Notes: a model not told the origin generated them from the sequence alone. A DNA stretch of 64,000 nt from JBGAKG01 sp044224495 (GCA_044224495.1 JBGAKG010000030.1:67212-131211), one strand, 5' to 3'. Shown: positions 51,501-62,613, counted from the first letter of the stretch. Numbers and translations: made by a program.

Positions 51501-52327
51501 TCGTCGTCGAGGGCGCCGCTGCAGACCTTCACCGCGACGACGTGCGGACCGGGGCCGTCCACCTTGGCGGCGATGCGATCGAACATCAGCGACTCGTGCA
51601 CGTCGTCGCTCGACGCCGCGTCCTGATCGTCGACGATGAGGCGCACGGAGCCCGTCGCACCGACGTGGACGACGAACGGGCCCGCGTTCGCGAGCCGGGT
51701 CGCGACATAGCTGCAGCTCTCCTTGCGCGGAGCGACGAACACGTCGAGCGGGACGCCTTCGGCGCCAGCGTACGACTCGGGGACCTCGCGCCAGCGCACC
51801 GAGACGGTGCCCCACGAGAAGTCGCCGTTCGGATCCATCCAGGTGCCCTTCTCGGAGCCCTCTTTCCGCGCGAGCCCGCCACCGGTGTCACGGAACGGCC
51901 CGAGCACGGCGAGGTGCGTGACGACACCGAGATCGCGATCGGACTTCACGCCGGTCGCGAGGCCTTCATCGGGCGAGAGCGCGCGGGCGACCAGCTCGGC
52001 CTCGCGCTTCACGTCCTCGGGCAGCTTGCTCGAGTCGGCGAGCGCGCGGGCGGCGCGCGAAGCGGCGCCGTAGTCGGCGCGGTCGGAGAGACTCCAGATC
52101 GAGGCGAGCGCCCCGAGCCCGGTGTGCGCGGTCGCCTTGGGATCCATCGCGCGCGCCTTGGCAGCGGTGATCATGCCGCCGGGCGTCGCGTCGGTGTAGC
52201 GCGGGCTCCCCGCGGCGGCGGGCGCTGGCGCGGTAGGTGCGGCACCCCCGGCGCCGAGCGCGAGCGCGGGGACCGCGAGGAGGAGAAACGGAACCAGCAC
52301 CGGCGTGAGAGCGTGAGGCCTTCGCAT
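48530..52327 (-). CDS. Secreted DUF3857/transglutaminase-like protein
   Basis: A signal peptide (LVPFLLLAVPALALGAG) precedes a 1,265-residue protein: N-terminal beta-rich region (to about 340), TPR-like helices (about 370-640), DUF3857 (about 690-860) and a transglutaminase-like domain with a complete triad: Cys941 in GDCDDKA, His987 in FDHGIAF and Asp1002 in YLDATSP. A C-terminal beta domain follows (about 1050-1260). Such enzymes cross-link or hydrolyse amide bonds, but substrates are unknown. It is the first gene of a two-gene unit with the cysteine-less paralogue and is divergent from icd. Confidence 0.87.
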   Translation of the reverse strand: MRRPHALTPVLVPFLLLAVPALALGAGGAAPTAPAPAAAGSPRYTDATPGGMITAAKARAMDPKATAHTGLGALASIWSLSDRADYGAASRAARALADSSKLPEDVKREAELVARALSPDEGLATGVKSDRDLGVVTHLAVLGPFRDTGGGLARKEGSEKGTWMDPNGDFSWGTVSVRWREVPESYAGAEGVPLDVFVAPRKESCSYVATRLANAGPFVVHVGATGSVRLIVDDQDAASSDDVHESLMFDRIAAKVDGPGPHVVAVKVCSGALDDDGRVRIRITDPAGVAIAPKDSIDAGPAGTGKVARITTPLEQTLAPGNVTLAGSGLDVRLDEIIVRTLGGADDMKSPRAPGQLDAFTHATGLDADRYAMAGWVAPSGSNRSGWLHTARDLAQKTGDTKAKAFAERRLVAQHLSARMVDWARAAATTALAGATDSEALLMDALVDEALGTDALKLRAYHHLVAWFDAHAQDAPTSLVEELASLASSYDQARALQLRELLARRGQRGSDLVAAASARGKDDMQRAGASAIAEAGVADADEAIDVVDALGSAGLHDAALDLAFVVMRMAPNRAEAWSTLADELTGASPDHAMALAKKLGAKNVDALVLGALERARELAPAEARYRAQMALRTEKEDAGSRDDEKYMVPSATLLARRKGVPPKPDVADRQLHWLRAVVMHPDRRVSQLIHYAREIVIAPRSQEELYENIPMEGDTTEILRARVHRKDGGIAYPLEENNDGVRPRIRWPELLPGDTVEVAVRSWTDHAVGGRGDPPYYFLDYAGSTSAHPILYNEVVVETTPQAPIWVDVLNAAPGSFTKEEKDQNGRHVTRLVWTAPPSVAEEPLAPALSEIVPVIAGSTFKSWQDFRVWYAEAVRGFTEPDDQVKRLATELTKGKTTRDQKLKAIFDFVADDIRYVNYVSGESWLPNRPQQLLARREGDCDDKAILLITLLRAVGIEAQEVLVQTRETGEPTVLLAKNVAIPMFDHGIAFLPGPNGGTYLDATSPQSRLGPLPSMDARAVALRMDAGPAEIVRLPNAAPEDHGTEVNWNISIKADGSGELVGTERHTGDGAFFLRNYLKEADARAQYVQDNLVGGWFPTVEVDKQVDFDGELALGAATVKYKAKSQGLARREQKDLVIPFSPSWTYTSALAPLLNRTLPVSLPPGLAPTHQTRTLRITAPAGYQFGELPPGGAVEGGEFGKASLEVTRDPKDPKTVIVKRSVSFDMHLVPVEKYAAWRAFLQKIDALMHRSVRAVEAGAAGGAP

Positions 52328-52459
52328 TCCGTCACGGTCCTAGCAGGATTTCGGGGGTTCGCGCGAACGAAGCTGATCTTCCCGCGCCCCGAACCTGCCG
52401 ACGACCGTGGACGCCGGGGCCGGCGCTTGCTAAGCCCGAACGCCGGAGATCTCTGAACA

Positions 52460-53743
<1,284 letters not shown>

Positions 53744-53757
53744 GGAAGAGAGAAGAC

Positions 53758-54699
53758 ATGCCCACTCGCAAGAAGATCGGTCTCATCGGCGCAGGCAACA
53801 TCGGCGGAGAGCTCGCGCGGCTCTGCGCGAACAAGGAGCTCGGCGACGTCTGGTTGTTCGACATCGCGGCGAAGGAGAACTTCGCCAAGGGCAAGGCGCT
53901 GGACCTCGAGCAGAACGGCAGCGTCCTCGGGTACGACTCGCACATCCGCGGCACGTCGAACTGGGCCGACCTGGAGGGCGCCGACGTCCTCATCATCACG
54001 GCCGGCATCCCGCGCAAGCCGGGCCAGTCGCGTGACGACCTCGTCGCGACGAACCTCCCGATCATCCGCAACGTCGCGGAGAACGCGAAGAAGCACTGTC
54101 CGAACGCGTTCGCGATCGTGATCTCGAACCCGCTCGACGCGATGGTCTACGAGTACAAGCGCGTGACGGGCTGCCCGAAGGGCATGGTCGCCGGCATGGC
54201 CGGCGTGCTCGACAGCGCGCGCTTCCAGCTCTTCCTCGCCCGCGAGGCGGGCGTGAGCGTGAAGGACGTCCGCGCGATGGTGCTCGGCGGCCACGGCGAC
54301 GACATGGTCCCCGTGCTCTCGATGACCACCATCAACGGCGTGCCGGCGAGCACGCTCATCGCGAAGGACAAGCTCCAGGCGATCATCGAGCGCACCCGCA
54401 AGGGCGGCGGCGAGATCGTGAACCTGATGGGCACGTCGGCGTACTACGCGCCGGCGACCAGCGCGGTCGCCATGGCCGAGGCGTACCTCCTCGACCAGAA
54501 GCGGCTCCTCGCGTGCGCGGCGGCCCTCGAAGGCGAGTTCGGCTACAACGACATGTTCATGGGCGTCCCCGCGGTCATCGGCGGGAAGGGTGTCGAGAAG
54601 ATCATCGAGATCCCGCTCACGGCCGAAGAGAAGGGCATGCTCGAGAAGAGCGCGAAGAGCGTTCAGAGCGTCGTCGACGTCTGCAAGAAGACGCCGTGA
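53758..54699 (+). CDS. mdh: Malate dehydrogenase
   Basis: A 313-residue LDH-like malate dehydrogenase: GAGNIG at 11-16, Asp35 for NAD, Arg86 and Arg92 (IPRKPGQSRDDL), Asp152 and Arg155, and catalytic His179 (GGHGDDMVP). Arg86 is the residue that favours malate over lactate. It interconverts malate and oxaloacetate. ATG 53758 has a GAGGAAGAG sequence upstream. It forms an operon with icd and is closed by a terminator. Confidence 0.96.
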   Translation: MPTRKKIGLIGAGNIGGELARLCANKELGDVWLFDIAAKENFAKGKALDLEQNGSVLGYDSHIRGTSNWADLEGADVLIITAGIPRKPGQSRDDLVATNLPIIRNVAENAKKHCPNAFAIVISNPLDAMVYEYKRVTGCPKGMVAGMAGVLDSARFQLFLAREAGVSVKDVRAMVLGGHGDDMVPVLSMTTINGVPASTLIAKDKLQAIIERTRKGGGEIVNLMGTSAYYAPATSAVAMAEAYLLDQKRLLACAAALEGEFGYNDMFMGVPAVIGGKGVEKIIEIPLTAEEKGMLEKSAKSVQSVVDVCKKTP

Positions 54700-54721
54700 G
54701 CTCTCGCTAGGGGAGGGCGCG

Positions 54722-54757
54722 AGAGGCGCGTGGGTCGGAAGACCTGCGCGCCTCTTT
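54722..54757 (+). terminator. Intrinsic terminator after mdh
   Basis: A 9-bp stem AGAGGCGCG/CGCGCCTCT with an internal GGTC-GGAA-GACC hairpin ends in TTTGCTTT, 22 bp after the mdh stop. The position between convergent genes suggests it ends the icd-mdh transcript and possibly the lipoprotein transcript. Confidence 0.75.
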
Positions 54758-54769
54758 GCTTTGGAGACG

Positions 54770-55225
54770 TCAGAGTCGCACGCGCACGGTTGCCGTGCGC
54801 GAGATCGAGGGACCCGAGAACGCCTTGCCGAGCACGCGGTGGAAGCTCCCGTACAGGCACGCGCGTGCGGGGCTGTCGTTGGGCACGCCTTCGACGACGA
54901 CGTCCGTGGCGTAACCCGACGCGTGCAGCGTCACGACGACGCGCGCCGAGAGTCGCTCGGAGCTCTCGCCGTTGCAGCAGCGCTCCGCGAAGTCGCGTGC
55001 GAGCGCAACGGAGCGCTCGAGGCCGTCGGGGTCGAGCGTGGCGAGCGCGTTCTCTTCGACGACGGGGATCGGCTCCGGCGCTTCGCACGAGGGGTCTTCC
55101 TCGGGCGGCGGCTCGGCGGGCTTGGCGCCCGCGAGCGGAGCCACCTCGGGCGCGAGCGGCCGCTCGGAGGGCGTGCACCCGAAGGCCAGCGCCAGCAGCA
55201 GTAGCAGGAGAGCTCGACCGCGCAC
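54770..55225 (-). CDS. Lipoprotein, AgmX/TonB-C-like
   Basis: The signal peptide (RGRALLLLLLALA) ends in lipobox AFGC (Cys17); the start is GTG 55225. A Pro/Glu-rich segment leads to a C-terminal domain of about 75 residues (RVVVTLHASGYATDVVVEGV, later YGSFHRVLGKAFSGP) that resembles the AgmX/PglI-type or TonB C-terminal fold found in gliding and secretion proteins of myxobacteria. The assignment is tentative. Confidence 0.65.
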   Translation of the reverse strand: MRGRALLLLLLALAFGCTPSERPLAPEVAPLAGAKPAEPPPEEDPSCEAPEPIPVVEENALATLDPDGLERSVALARDFAERCCNGESSERLSARVVVTLHASGYATDVVVEGVPNDSPARACLYGSFHRVLGKAFSGPSISRTATVRVRL

Positions 55226-55257
55226 GGGCGGACTCTACCACCCGACGCCAGGGACCT

Positions 55258-56250
55258 CTACTTGCAGACTGCAAGAAGTCCGGAGTAGCTCTGGTACGTG
55301 CCGTGATAGACGGTGCCGTCCGCGGGCCGAAGCTCGGTGCCGTTCACGGTGAAGTAGAACTGCACGTCGGCTTCGACGAGCGGGTCCTTCACGGTGTACG
55401 GGAACTTCGGGCAGTCCGCCTTGTTCACGATCGTGTTGCCCGAGAACGGCTGGTACGCGCGCAGCTCCACCGCGTACTTCAGGTTGTTCCCCGACCGACC
55501 CGCGATCGGGACGTACTTGAACGTGAACGGCCCCGCTCCGCCGATGCGCGAGTAGACGCGCACGTCGAGCTTCTGCCACGCGTTCGGATCGCTCCAGTCG
55601 GTGACGCCGGGCTCGTAGACCTCGAAGCTCATCTCGCGGATGGCAGCGCGCTGCTCGACCCACGAGTCGTAGAGGAATCCGGTGCCGAGCGCGCGCCCGT
55701 CCCCGGGGCACGCCTTGCCGTCGTTGCAGGTCTGGCGCGAGGTGACGACCCAGGACTTGCCGAGCCAATCCGGCGCGCTCGCCGCCGGGGTCACCGCGAA
55801 GTGGTGGTTCTGGCCGTAGGCGGAGTCCCACTCGTGGCAGCCCCACATGTTGGTGCTCTCGAACCACATCGCGAGATCGCCGCCTGGTGCGCCTTCACCC
55901 CAGACCGCGTTCGGGATGGTGAAGCTCGGCGCGAGCGGACCCGAGGGGTTCAGGCCCGCGACGACGACGGAGCCCGTGGGGCCGCTCGCGAGCTTCCAGG
56001 TCGCCGTCGTCGAGAACACGGGCTTGCCGCCCTGCGTCCCCGTGCATCCCGTTCGCTTCGTGTCGTAGGCGACCGTCACCTTCGTGCCCGGCGCGAGCTT
56101 GCCCGACGAGCTCACGGTCCAGTCGCTCTTGAAGCCGAGCGTCGCGCTCGTGGTCACCGCATCGTCGGTCGACGCCACGTCGTCGGTGGCGACGGAGCAG
56201 GCGGCGGTAGCGACGAGGAGGGGGAGGGCGAGGAAGGCGAGGCGCTGCAT
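55258..56250 (-). CDS. Lipoprotein of unknown function (possibly DUF6209-like)
   Basis: Signal peptide with lipobox TAAC (Cys18). The mature part is beta-rich with a likely disulphide in RQTCNDGKACPGDGRALGTG and another cysteine pair in GCTGTQGG and WGCHEWD. It reminds me of the DUF6209 proteins common in myxobacteria, without certainty. No catalytic motif is visible. Probably surface-located. Confidence 0.68.
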   Translation of the reverse strand: MQRLAFLALPLLVATAACSVATDDVASTDDAVTTSATLGFKSDWTVSSSGKLAPGTKVTVAYDTKRTGCTGTQGGKPVFSTTATWKLASGPTGSVVVAGLNPSGPLAPSFTIPNAVWGEGAPGGDLAMWFESTNMWGCHEWDSAYGQNHHFAVTPAASAPDWLGKSWVVTSRQTCNDGKACPGDGRALGTGFLYDSWVEQRAAIREMSFEVYEPGVTDWSDPNAWQKLDVRVYSRIGGAGPFTFKYVPIAGRSGNNLKYAVELRAYQPFSGNTIVNKADCPKFPYTVKDPLVEADVQFYFTVNGTELRPADGTVYHGTYQSYSGLLAVCK

Positions 56251-56317
56251 GGCCGCCCCGACGTAACACCCACATCTGCCGACATCAATACGTAACTCAC
56301 CTCAGAGTGACGATTTC

Positions 56318-56782
56318 TCAGAGCGAGCGATTTTCGGCCACGATCGCGTCGAGGCTTCCGGGCCGAAGCTCGGGCGGCAGCGCGGCGAGCACGTCGAGCC
56401 CAGCCGTCGGAACACCGCGCCCGGGCGCGTGCCAGTACCGCGTCGTGGTCTCGCTGCCGTCCCGCACGACGCGTACGTCGTAGGTCTTCGGCGGCAGGTC
56501 GAAGATCGGGTCGGCGGCGTGCGTGGAGAAGACCTGGGCCTCGGCAAGGCCGGCTTCGAGTCGCCCGAGCGTGTCGGCAGTCACCATCAACACGACGAGC
56601 CGCGCCTCGTACCCCGCGTAGGGCTTGCACGCGCTCGCATCGGTCGCAGTCCAACAAACGCCATCGACACCACCGACGACCTGAATCGCGTCGACCCTAG
56701 GATTCCCAGCCTTGGCAACCGGAGTCGGAGCCGGAGCGCAAGCGACGACCGCACTCACCAAAAAGAGAAACGGGGTACGCAT
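56318..56782 (-). CDS. Small lipoprotein
   Basis: A minimal signal peptide (RTPFLFLVSAV) ends in lipobox VVAC (Cys15). The mature part (about 140 residues) holds one cysteine pair and a GLDVLAALPPELRPGS tail. No family is recognised. The start codon lies in the loop and right arm of a perfect 11-bp hairpin, so translation may be controlled by RNA structure. Confidence 0.65.
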   Translation of the reverse strand: MRTPFLFLVSAVVACAPAPTPVAKAGNPRVDAIQVVGGVDGVCWTATDASACKPYAGYEARLVVLMVTADTLGRLEAGLAEAQVFSTHAADPIFDLPPKTYDVRVVRDGSETTTRYWHAPGRGVPTAGLDVLAALPPELRPGSLDAIVAENRSL

Positions 56783-56800
56783 CCAAAGAGCGTACCCCGT
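56770..56800 (-). terminator. 11-bp hairpin with T-rich tail overlapping a start codon
   Basis: Read on the minus strand, ACGGGGTACGC and its exact complement GCGTACCCCGT flank 9 nt and are followed by TTCTCTTTTT, the form of an intrinsic terminator. It could end the transcript of the 542-residue lipoprotein gene, which stops at 56898. But it also encloses the start codon of the next gene (56782), so it could act as an attenuator instead. Confidence 0.6.
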
Positions 56801-56897
56801 GCCGGAAGGACTTCTTCCCCCTCACGTTGCGACGATTCTCACTCCGCGCTCCGCGTTCCCATTCCCCTTCCGTATTCCCTGTTCGTCTTTTCTCCGC

Positions 56898-58526
56898 TCA
56901 CTGGCACTTCTTCCCGCAAACCTTCTCGACGGTAGCGAAGCACGACAGGCCCCAGTACGTATCGCAGCAGTACGGGTCCTGCGCGCAGACGGCCATCGTG
57001 CAGCTGTCGCACTGCTGACCGAGCTTGTCACCGGCGGTGCAGACGTCGTGCGTGCAGGTGCCGGGGATGATGCCGCCGCCGTCGCTGCCACCGTCGTTCG
57101 CCGACGACTCGTCGTTGAAGCACTTCTCGGGGAGCGCGGGGGGCGCCGGCGGCAGGTTGTAGTTGCTGGCCGGCGTGCAGGTCGCCTGCGAGCCGCCCGG
57201 GAGCGTGAAGGTGCGGTCCCACTGACCCATCGCGTTCACGTCGAAGAGGGTGCACTCCTTCTGCCACTTGTAGAGACCGAGGAGGTTGACCTTCGCGAGC
57301 ACGGTCGCGTTCGCGCCCGCTTCCGCGTCGCCGTGGAGCAGCGCGAGCTTGTTGCCGTTCGCGTCCTGGCCGCCGCAGGTCAGCGCGCCGCCGATGCCGG
57401 CGTACGCCTGCGCGGTGACCTCGCCCATCGCGAGGCCGAAGAAGTTCAGCGTGAACTTCGGGGTGATCGTGCAGCGCATGCGCACCGCGCCGTCGGCGAC
57501 GAAGTCCGGGCCGAGCCGCGTGAACGACGCGTTCTTGTCCCAGACGCCGCTGAACTTGCTGCCGTCGTACTTCACGCCCGCGGTGATGCTGGCCGACGCC
57601 TTCGCGCCGGTCTTGACCTCGATGCCGCCGCCCCACGCGAACTCGCAGGCGAGGTCCGCCGTGAACTGCGCGCTCGCGGGCATGCTGATCGGGCCGGCCT
57701 TGATGCTGCCGAGGTTGATTTTGTAGTCCGCGATCCGCGTGGTCTGGCTCTTGAGGAGCTGCTGCGCGACGAGGAGCGTGAACGACTGCGAGTCGAGGTT
57801 CGTGTTGAGCTTCACGCCCGCGTCGACGAGGAGCTCCGCGTCGAGCTGGCCCTTCGCGATCGCGTGCGCTTCCTTCACCTTGAGGAAGCCGAGCTTGATG
57901 CCGACGTCGTAGCTCGGCGAGAAGGTCAGCGTGCCCTTCTCGACGGTCGCGAACGCGTTGAAGCCGACCGTCTTCTGGTTCGGCAGCGTGACGTTCGCGC
58001 TGTAGTCGACGAGCTTGGTGCCGCTGTAGTCGAGCAGCTTGATCGTCGTGCCGCCCGTCTTCATCGTCCCGATGCCTTCGCTCTGGGAGTTCGTCGCGGG
58101 GCCATCGACGTTGAGGTCCGGCACTTGGAGCGTCGCTTGGACGTCGAGATCGTCGACCGCATCCTGCAGCGTCGCGTCGGTCGTGTTGACGACGAGCTGA
58201 TCGCCGGTCTGCGCGGCGCTGGTGACCTTGCGGAGGAAGCCGTCGGGGTTCGTGCCGCTGGTCCCCGGAAGCTGCCGGTCGGAGACGAGCACGGTGCCCT
58301 TGCCGGGCATGCCCATCGTGGCGATCGCGCTCGCGGGGAAGGTCACCTTGGTGGCCTCGACCTTCGCGACGTCCGCGAGCGACTGCGGGACGACGACGGT
58401 GCCCTGGTGGAGCGAAGCGGTGCCCGTGTTCTCGGGGGTCGGCGACGAGTCGGGGCTGCTCGAGCAGGCGGCAGCGACGATCGGGAGGGCGGAGAGAGCG
58501 AGGACGGCGAAGAGGGAGCTTTTCAT
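56898..58526 (-). CDS. Large cysteine-containing lipoprotein
   Basis: Signal peptide with lipobox AAAC (Cys21). The 520-residue mature protein has a mixed beta-rich central region and a C-terminal cysteine cluster (CTHDVCTAGDKLGQQCDSC, then CCDTYWGLSCFATVEKVC) typical of exported myxobacterial proteins. No enzymatic motif is seen. It lies 10 bp after a Flp-type pilin gene and is probably co-transcribed, so a role in pilus or surface structure is possible. Confidence 0.75.
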   Translation of the reverse strand: MKSSLFAVLALSALPIVAAACSSSPDSSPTPENTGTASLHQGTVVVPQSLADVAKVEATKVTFPASAIATMGMPGKGTVLVSDRQLPGTSGTNPDGFLRKVTSAAQTGDQLVVNTTDATLQDAVDDLDVQATLQVPDLNVDGPATNSQSEGIGTMKTGGTTIKLLDYSGTKLVDYSANVTLPNQKTVGFNAFATVEKGTLTFSPSYDVGIKLGFLKVKEAHAIAKGQLDAELLVDAGVKLNTNLDSQSFTLLVAQQLLKSQTTRIADYKINLGSIKAGPISMPASAQFTADLACEFAWGGGIEVKTGAKASASITAGVKYDGSKFSGVWDKNASFTRLGPDFVADGAVRMRCTITPKFTLNFFGLAMGEVTAQAYAGIGGALTCGGQDANGNKLALLHGDAEAGANATVLAKVNLLGLYKWQKECTLFDVNAMGQWDRTFTLPGGSQATCTPASNYNLPPAPPALPEKCFNDESSANDGGSDGGGIIPGTCTHDVCTAGDKLGQQCDSCTMAVCAQDPYCCDTYWGLSCFATVEKVCGKKCQ

Positions 58527-58536
58527 GGGTTGATCC

Positions 58537-58722
58537 TCAGTTGAACGAGCCCGCGGTTTTGTCCCCCGACAGCCGAACCTTCTTGCCGACCTCTTTGTAG
58601 ATGGCGGCCGCGAGCACCAGGATCAGGAAGAGCAGGATGGCGTACTCGACCATCGTGGCCCCGCGCTTGTCCGCGAGGAGCTTCTTGAACCGGGTGCTCT
58701 TGGAGGGGCGGCTGAACGACAT
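58537..58722 (-). CDS. Flp/Fap-type (type IVb) pilin-like protein
   Basis: A 61-residue protein with the Flp processing motif: a basic leader ending Lys-Arg-Gly, then ATMVEYAILLFLILVLAAA with Glu at position 5 of the mature protein, and a hydrophobic helix. Cleavage after Gly by a TadV-type prepilin peptidase is expected. The start, ATG 58722, has GGAG 6 bp upstream. No tad secretion genes lie nearby. It precedes the 542-aa lipoprotein gene by 10 bp, so the pair probably forms one operon. Confidence 0.8.
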   Translation of the reverse strand: MSFSRPSKSTRFKKLLADKRGATMVEYAILLFLILVLAAAIYKEVGKKVRLSGDKTAGSFN

Positions 58723-58883
58723 GTAGGCTCCATGTGCACGGGGTATGCCGATGGAGGGAGTTGGTGTTCAGAAGCCTGAAATCATTGGTGAATCCACCGG
58801 AAGGATCGTCGGCGGATCGCATGGGCCGATGCACGTTCGGATCGGCGGTGCACCACCCTCGCGATCCATCACGAGTGCTCGCG

Positions 58884-60455
58884 TCAGTCGCCGCCGGGGG
58901 CCGAGTGCATCTCGCCGAGTCGGCCCGACAGGATGAGGGCGCTGAGCGCGACCGTCACGAGCACGACCGCAGCGATGACCACGGCGCGGCGGAGCACGAG
59001 CCCGCGGAGGATCGTGCGGGGCGAGACCCCGCCGTCCGTCGCGAACATCAAGAGCGTCTCGGCCCCGGTGTGGACGATCTCGGCCATGCCATCGACGACC
59101 TTCACGCGCCCGACCACCAGCACGCGCGCGCCGACGGGGATCATCGCGACCTCGCGGACCTCGCGCGTGTGGTCGCTCGTGACGTTCTTTCCGTCGCGCG
59201 CCCAACGCACGGTCGTGCCCCAGTCCGACTTGGTGGCGTTCACGCGAACCGTCGCTTCGCCCGCGTCGAGCACGAAGGGCCCGCCGCGAGCCACCCACGC
59301 GCGATGGTTCGCGCCCGAGCCATCGTTGAACGTCTCCTCGAAGAGCGAGTACGTCGCTGCGCGCGTCTCGTAGTTCAAGCTCCCGGTCGCGACGGTGCCT
59401 TCGGCCGCGCCCCAGCGGTTGTGCTGCCACGGGATCGGTTGCGGCGGTGCGGCGAGCAGCGCCCGGATCAGGCGCGCTTCGCGGCGGGTGCCGAACCCGA
59501 ACCAGAGCCCGGCGAACGCGAGTGACGCGGCAGCGCAGGCGGCGCTGATGGGCGCGTGGTTGAACGGGCCTCCTTCGTCGTGGCCGAGATCGACGAAGGC
59601 GAACATGATCGGGACCCACGCGACGGAGAAGACGATGATGTAGGGGAGCTCGCGCGTGGTCGTGGTGATGGGCGCGCCGCCCGCGTGCTCGAACCGCACC
59701 TCGGGCGCGGTGAGCAACACGCCGGGGACGACGAGCCCGACCAGGCAAGCGACGGTGATCGCTGCGTTCCACTGGGAGGCCGGCGTGGGAAGGAAGGGGA
59801 CCGCGAGCGCGGCTATTGCCGCCCCGACGATGCCCACGAGCTCGAGCGCGCGGAGGCGCGGCGGCGGTTTGCGCGTCGTCTTCGGGAAGCGCCGCTGCTG
59901 CTGCTCCTTCTCGAGCTCGTCGATCCGCTCGGTGCCCACGGCTCCGCGCCCGAGCACGCGCGCATCGATCGACGCGATCTCGCGCGTCGCCGATTCGCGG
60001 AACCCCGCCGCTCCGGCGGAGCTCTCGGTCGGACCCCAGATCTCGATCGCATCGCCGTCGACGAGCACGAAGCTCGAGAGCTTCACCTTCGTGTGAGGCG
60101 CGGGAGCATCCTCGCGGAAGGGCGCGCAGCCGGGGTCGTTCTCGACGTCCTCCCACCGCTCCTTCACCACGTGGAGCGGGACGGGCTCGACGTCCATCGA
60201 GAAATCGACCGCGACGAGCTCACCGTCGACCTCGAGGTCGAACGGGCGGCGGAGCTGCGGCGCGATGCGCGGCGTACCGTCGATCTCGAGCTCGGTGTGG
60301 CGGAAGACCTCGGTCCGGCCGCCCCCGGGGTCGGCGGCCTCGGGTCGTGCGCGGACGATGCCGCGCAGTCGCTTCTTCTCCTTGTCCCGCTCACGGGACG
60401 GGGTCCCGGGGGACTCTCGGTCGCGCTTCGCCTTCGCCTCTCCCACGTCGGTCAT
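58884..60455 (-). CDS. Polytopic membrane protein with GIDE-like C-terminal region
   Basis: The 523-residue protein has a long, charged cytoplasmic N-terminus (about 1-200) and helices near 205-222, 231-250, 271-290, 301-320 and 488-510. Between the last two lies a beta-rich domain (AAEGTVATGSLNYETRAATY; VGARVLVVGRVKVVDGMAEI) that resembles the GIDE domain of mitochondrial E3-ligase-like proteins; the ligase RING is absent. Function unknown. I use ATG 60455 because earlier in-frame starts give an unsupported Arg-rich leader. It is divergent from sucC. Confidence 0.7.
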   Translation of the reverse strand: MTDVGEAKAKRDRESPGTPSRERDKEKKRLRGIVRARPEAADPGGGRTEVFRHTELEIDGTPRIAPQLRRPFDLEVDGELVAVDFSMDVEPVPLHVVKERWEDVENDPGCAPFREDAPAPHTKVKLSSFVLVDGDAIEIWGPTESSAGAAGFRESATREIASIDARVLGRGAVGTERIDELEKEQQQRRFPKTTRKPPPRLRALELVGIVGAAIAALAVPFLPTPASQWNAAITVACLVGLVVPGVLLTAPEVRFEHAGGAPITTTTRELPYIIVFSVAWVPIMFAFVDLGHDEGGPFNHAPISAACAAASLAFAGLWFGFGTRREARLIRALLAAPPQPIPWQHNRWGAAEGTVATGSLNYETRAATYSLFEETFNDGSGANHRAWVARGGPFVLDAGEATVRVNATKSDWGTTVRWARDGKNVTSDHTREVREVAMIPVGARVLVVGRVKVVDGMAEIVHTGAETLLMFATDGGVSPRTILRGLVLRRAVVIAAVVLVTVALSALILSGRLGEMHSAPGGD

Positions 60456-60526
60456 CGAACCACGTCTGGCCCTGCGCGTCTCGCCGTCTCTTCCGATTCG
60501 GGCCCCGGCGTGGTACCCACGCACGC

Positions 60527-61731
<1,205 letters not shown>

Positions 61732-61735
<4 letters not shown>

Positions 61736-62613
61736 GCGTCCTCGTCGGAAAGAACACGAAGCTCATCGTCCAGGGCATCACCGGCAGCGCCGGGAGCTTC
61801 CATGCGAAGCAGTGCATGGACTACGGGACGCAGGTCGTCGGCGGCGTCACGCCGGGCCGCGGTGGCGAGACGTTCGAGGGCAAGGTCCCCGTCTTCGACA
61901 CGGTCAAGCAAGCCGTCGCCAAGACGGGCGCGAACGCGACCGTGATCTTCGTCCCGCCTCCGGGCGCGGCGGATGCGATCCTCGAGGCGTTCGACGCGGG
62001 GCTCGAGCTCGTGGTGTGCATCACCGAGGGCATCCCGGCGATCGACATGCTGAAGGTTCGCCGCGTGCTCGATGGCCTCAAGGGGAAGACGCGCCTGATC
62101 GGACCGAACTGCCCGGGCGTGATCACGCCGGGCCAGTGCAAGATCGGCATCATGCCGGGCCACATCCACAAGCCGGGCAACATCGGCGTGGTCTCGCGCT
62201 CCGGCACTCTGACGTACGAAGCGGTCGGGCAGCTGAGCGCGCTCGGCGTCGGGCAGAGCACGTGCATCGGCATCGGCGGTGACCCGGTCGCGGGGATGGA
62301 CTTCGTCGATTGCCTCGAGCTGTTCAACGCCGATCCGGACACGCACGGCGTGATCATGATCGGCGAGATCGGCGGCGGCGCGGAGGAGCGCGGCGCGGAG
62401 TACATCAAGGCGAACATGAAGAAGCCGGTGGCGTGCTTCATCGCCGGCACGACGGCTCCGCCGGGCAAGCGCATGGGTCACGCGGGCGCGATCATCTCGG
62501 GCGGGAAGGGGACGGCTTCGGCGAAGATCGAGGCGCTCACCGCGGCGGGCTGCAAGATCTCGCCGACGCCGGCGCACATGGCGGAGACGCTGCTGTCGAT
62601 GATGAAGAAGTGA
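61732..62613 (+). CDS. sucD: Succinyl-CoA ligase (ADP-forming) alpha subunit
   Basis: A 293-residue SucD with the CoA-binding TKLIVQGITGSAGSFHAKQ segment and the phosphorylated His250 in MGHAGAII (equivalent to E. coli His246). CIGIGGDPVAGMDFVD is also typical. It starts at GTG 61732, which overlaps the sucC stop, and its own stop overlaps the start of a small lipoprotein gene by 4 nt, an unusual neighbour. Confidence 0.96.
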
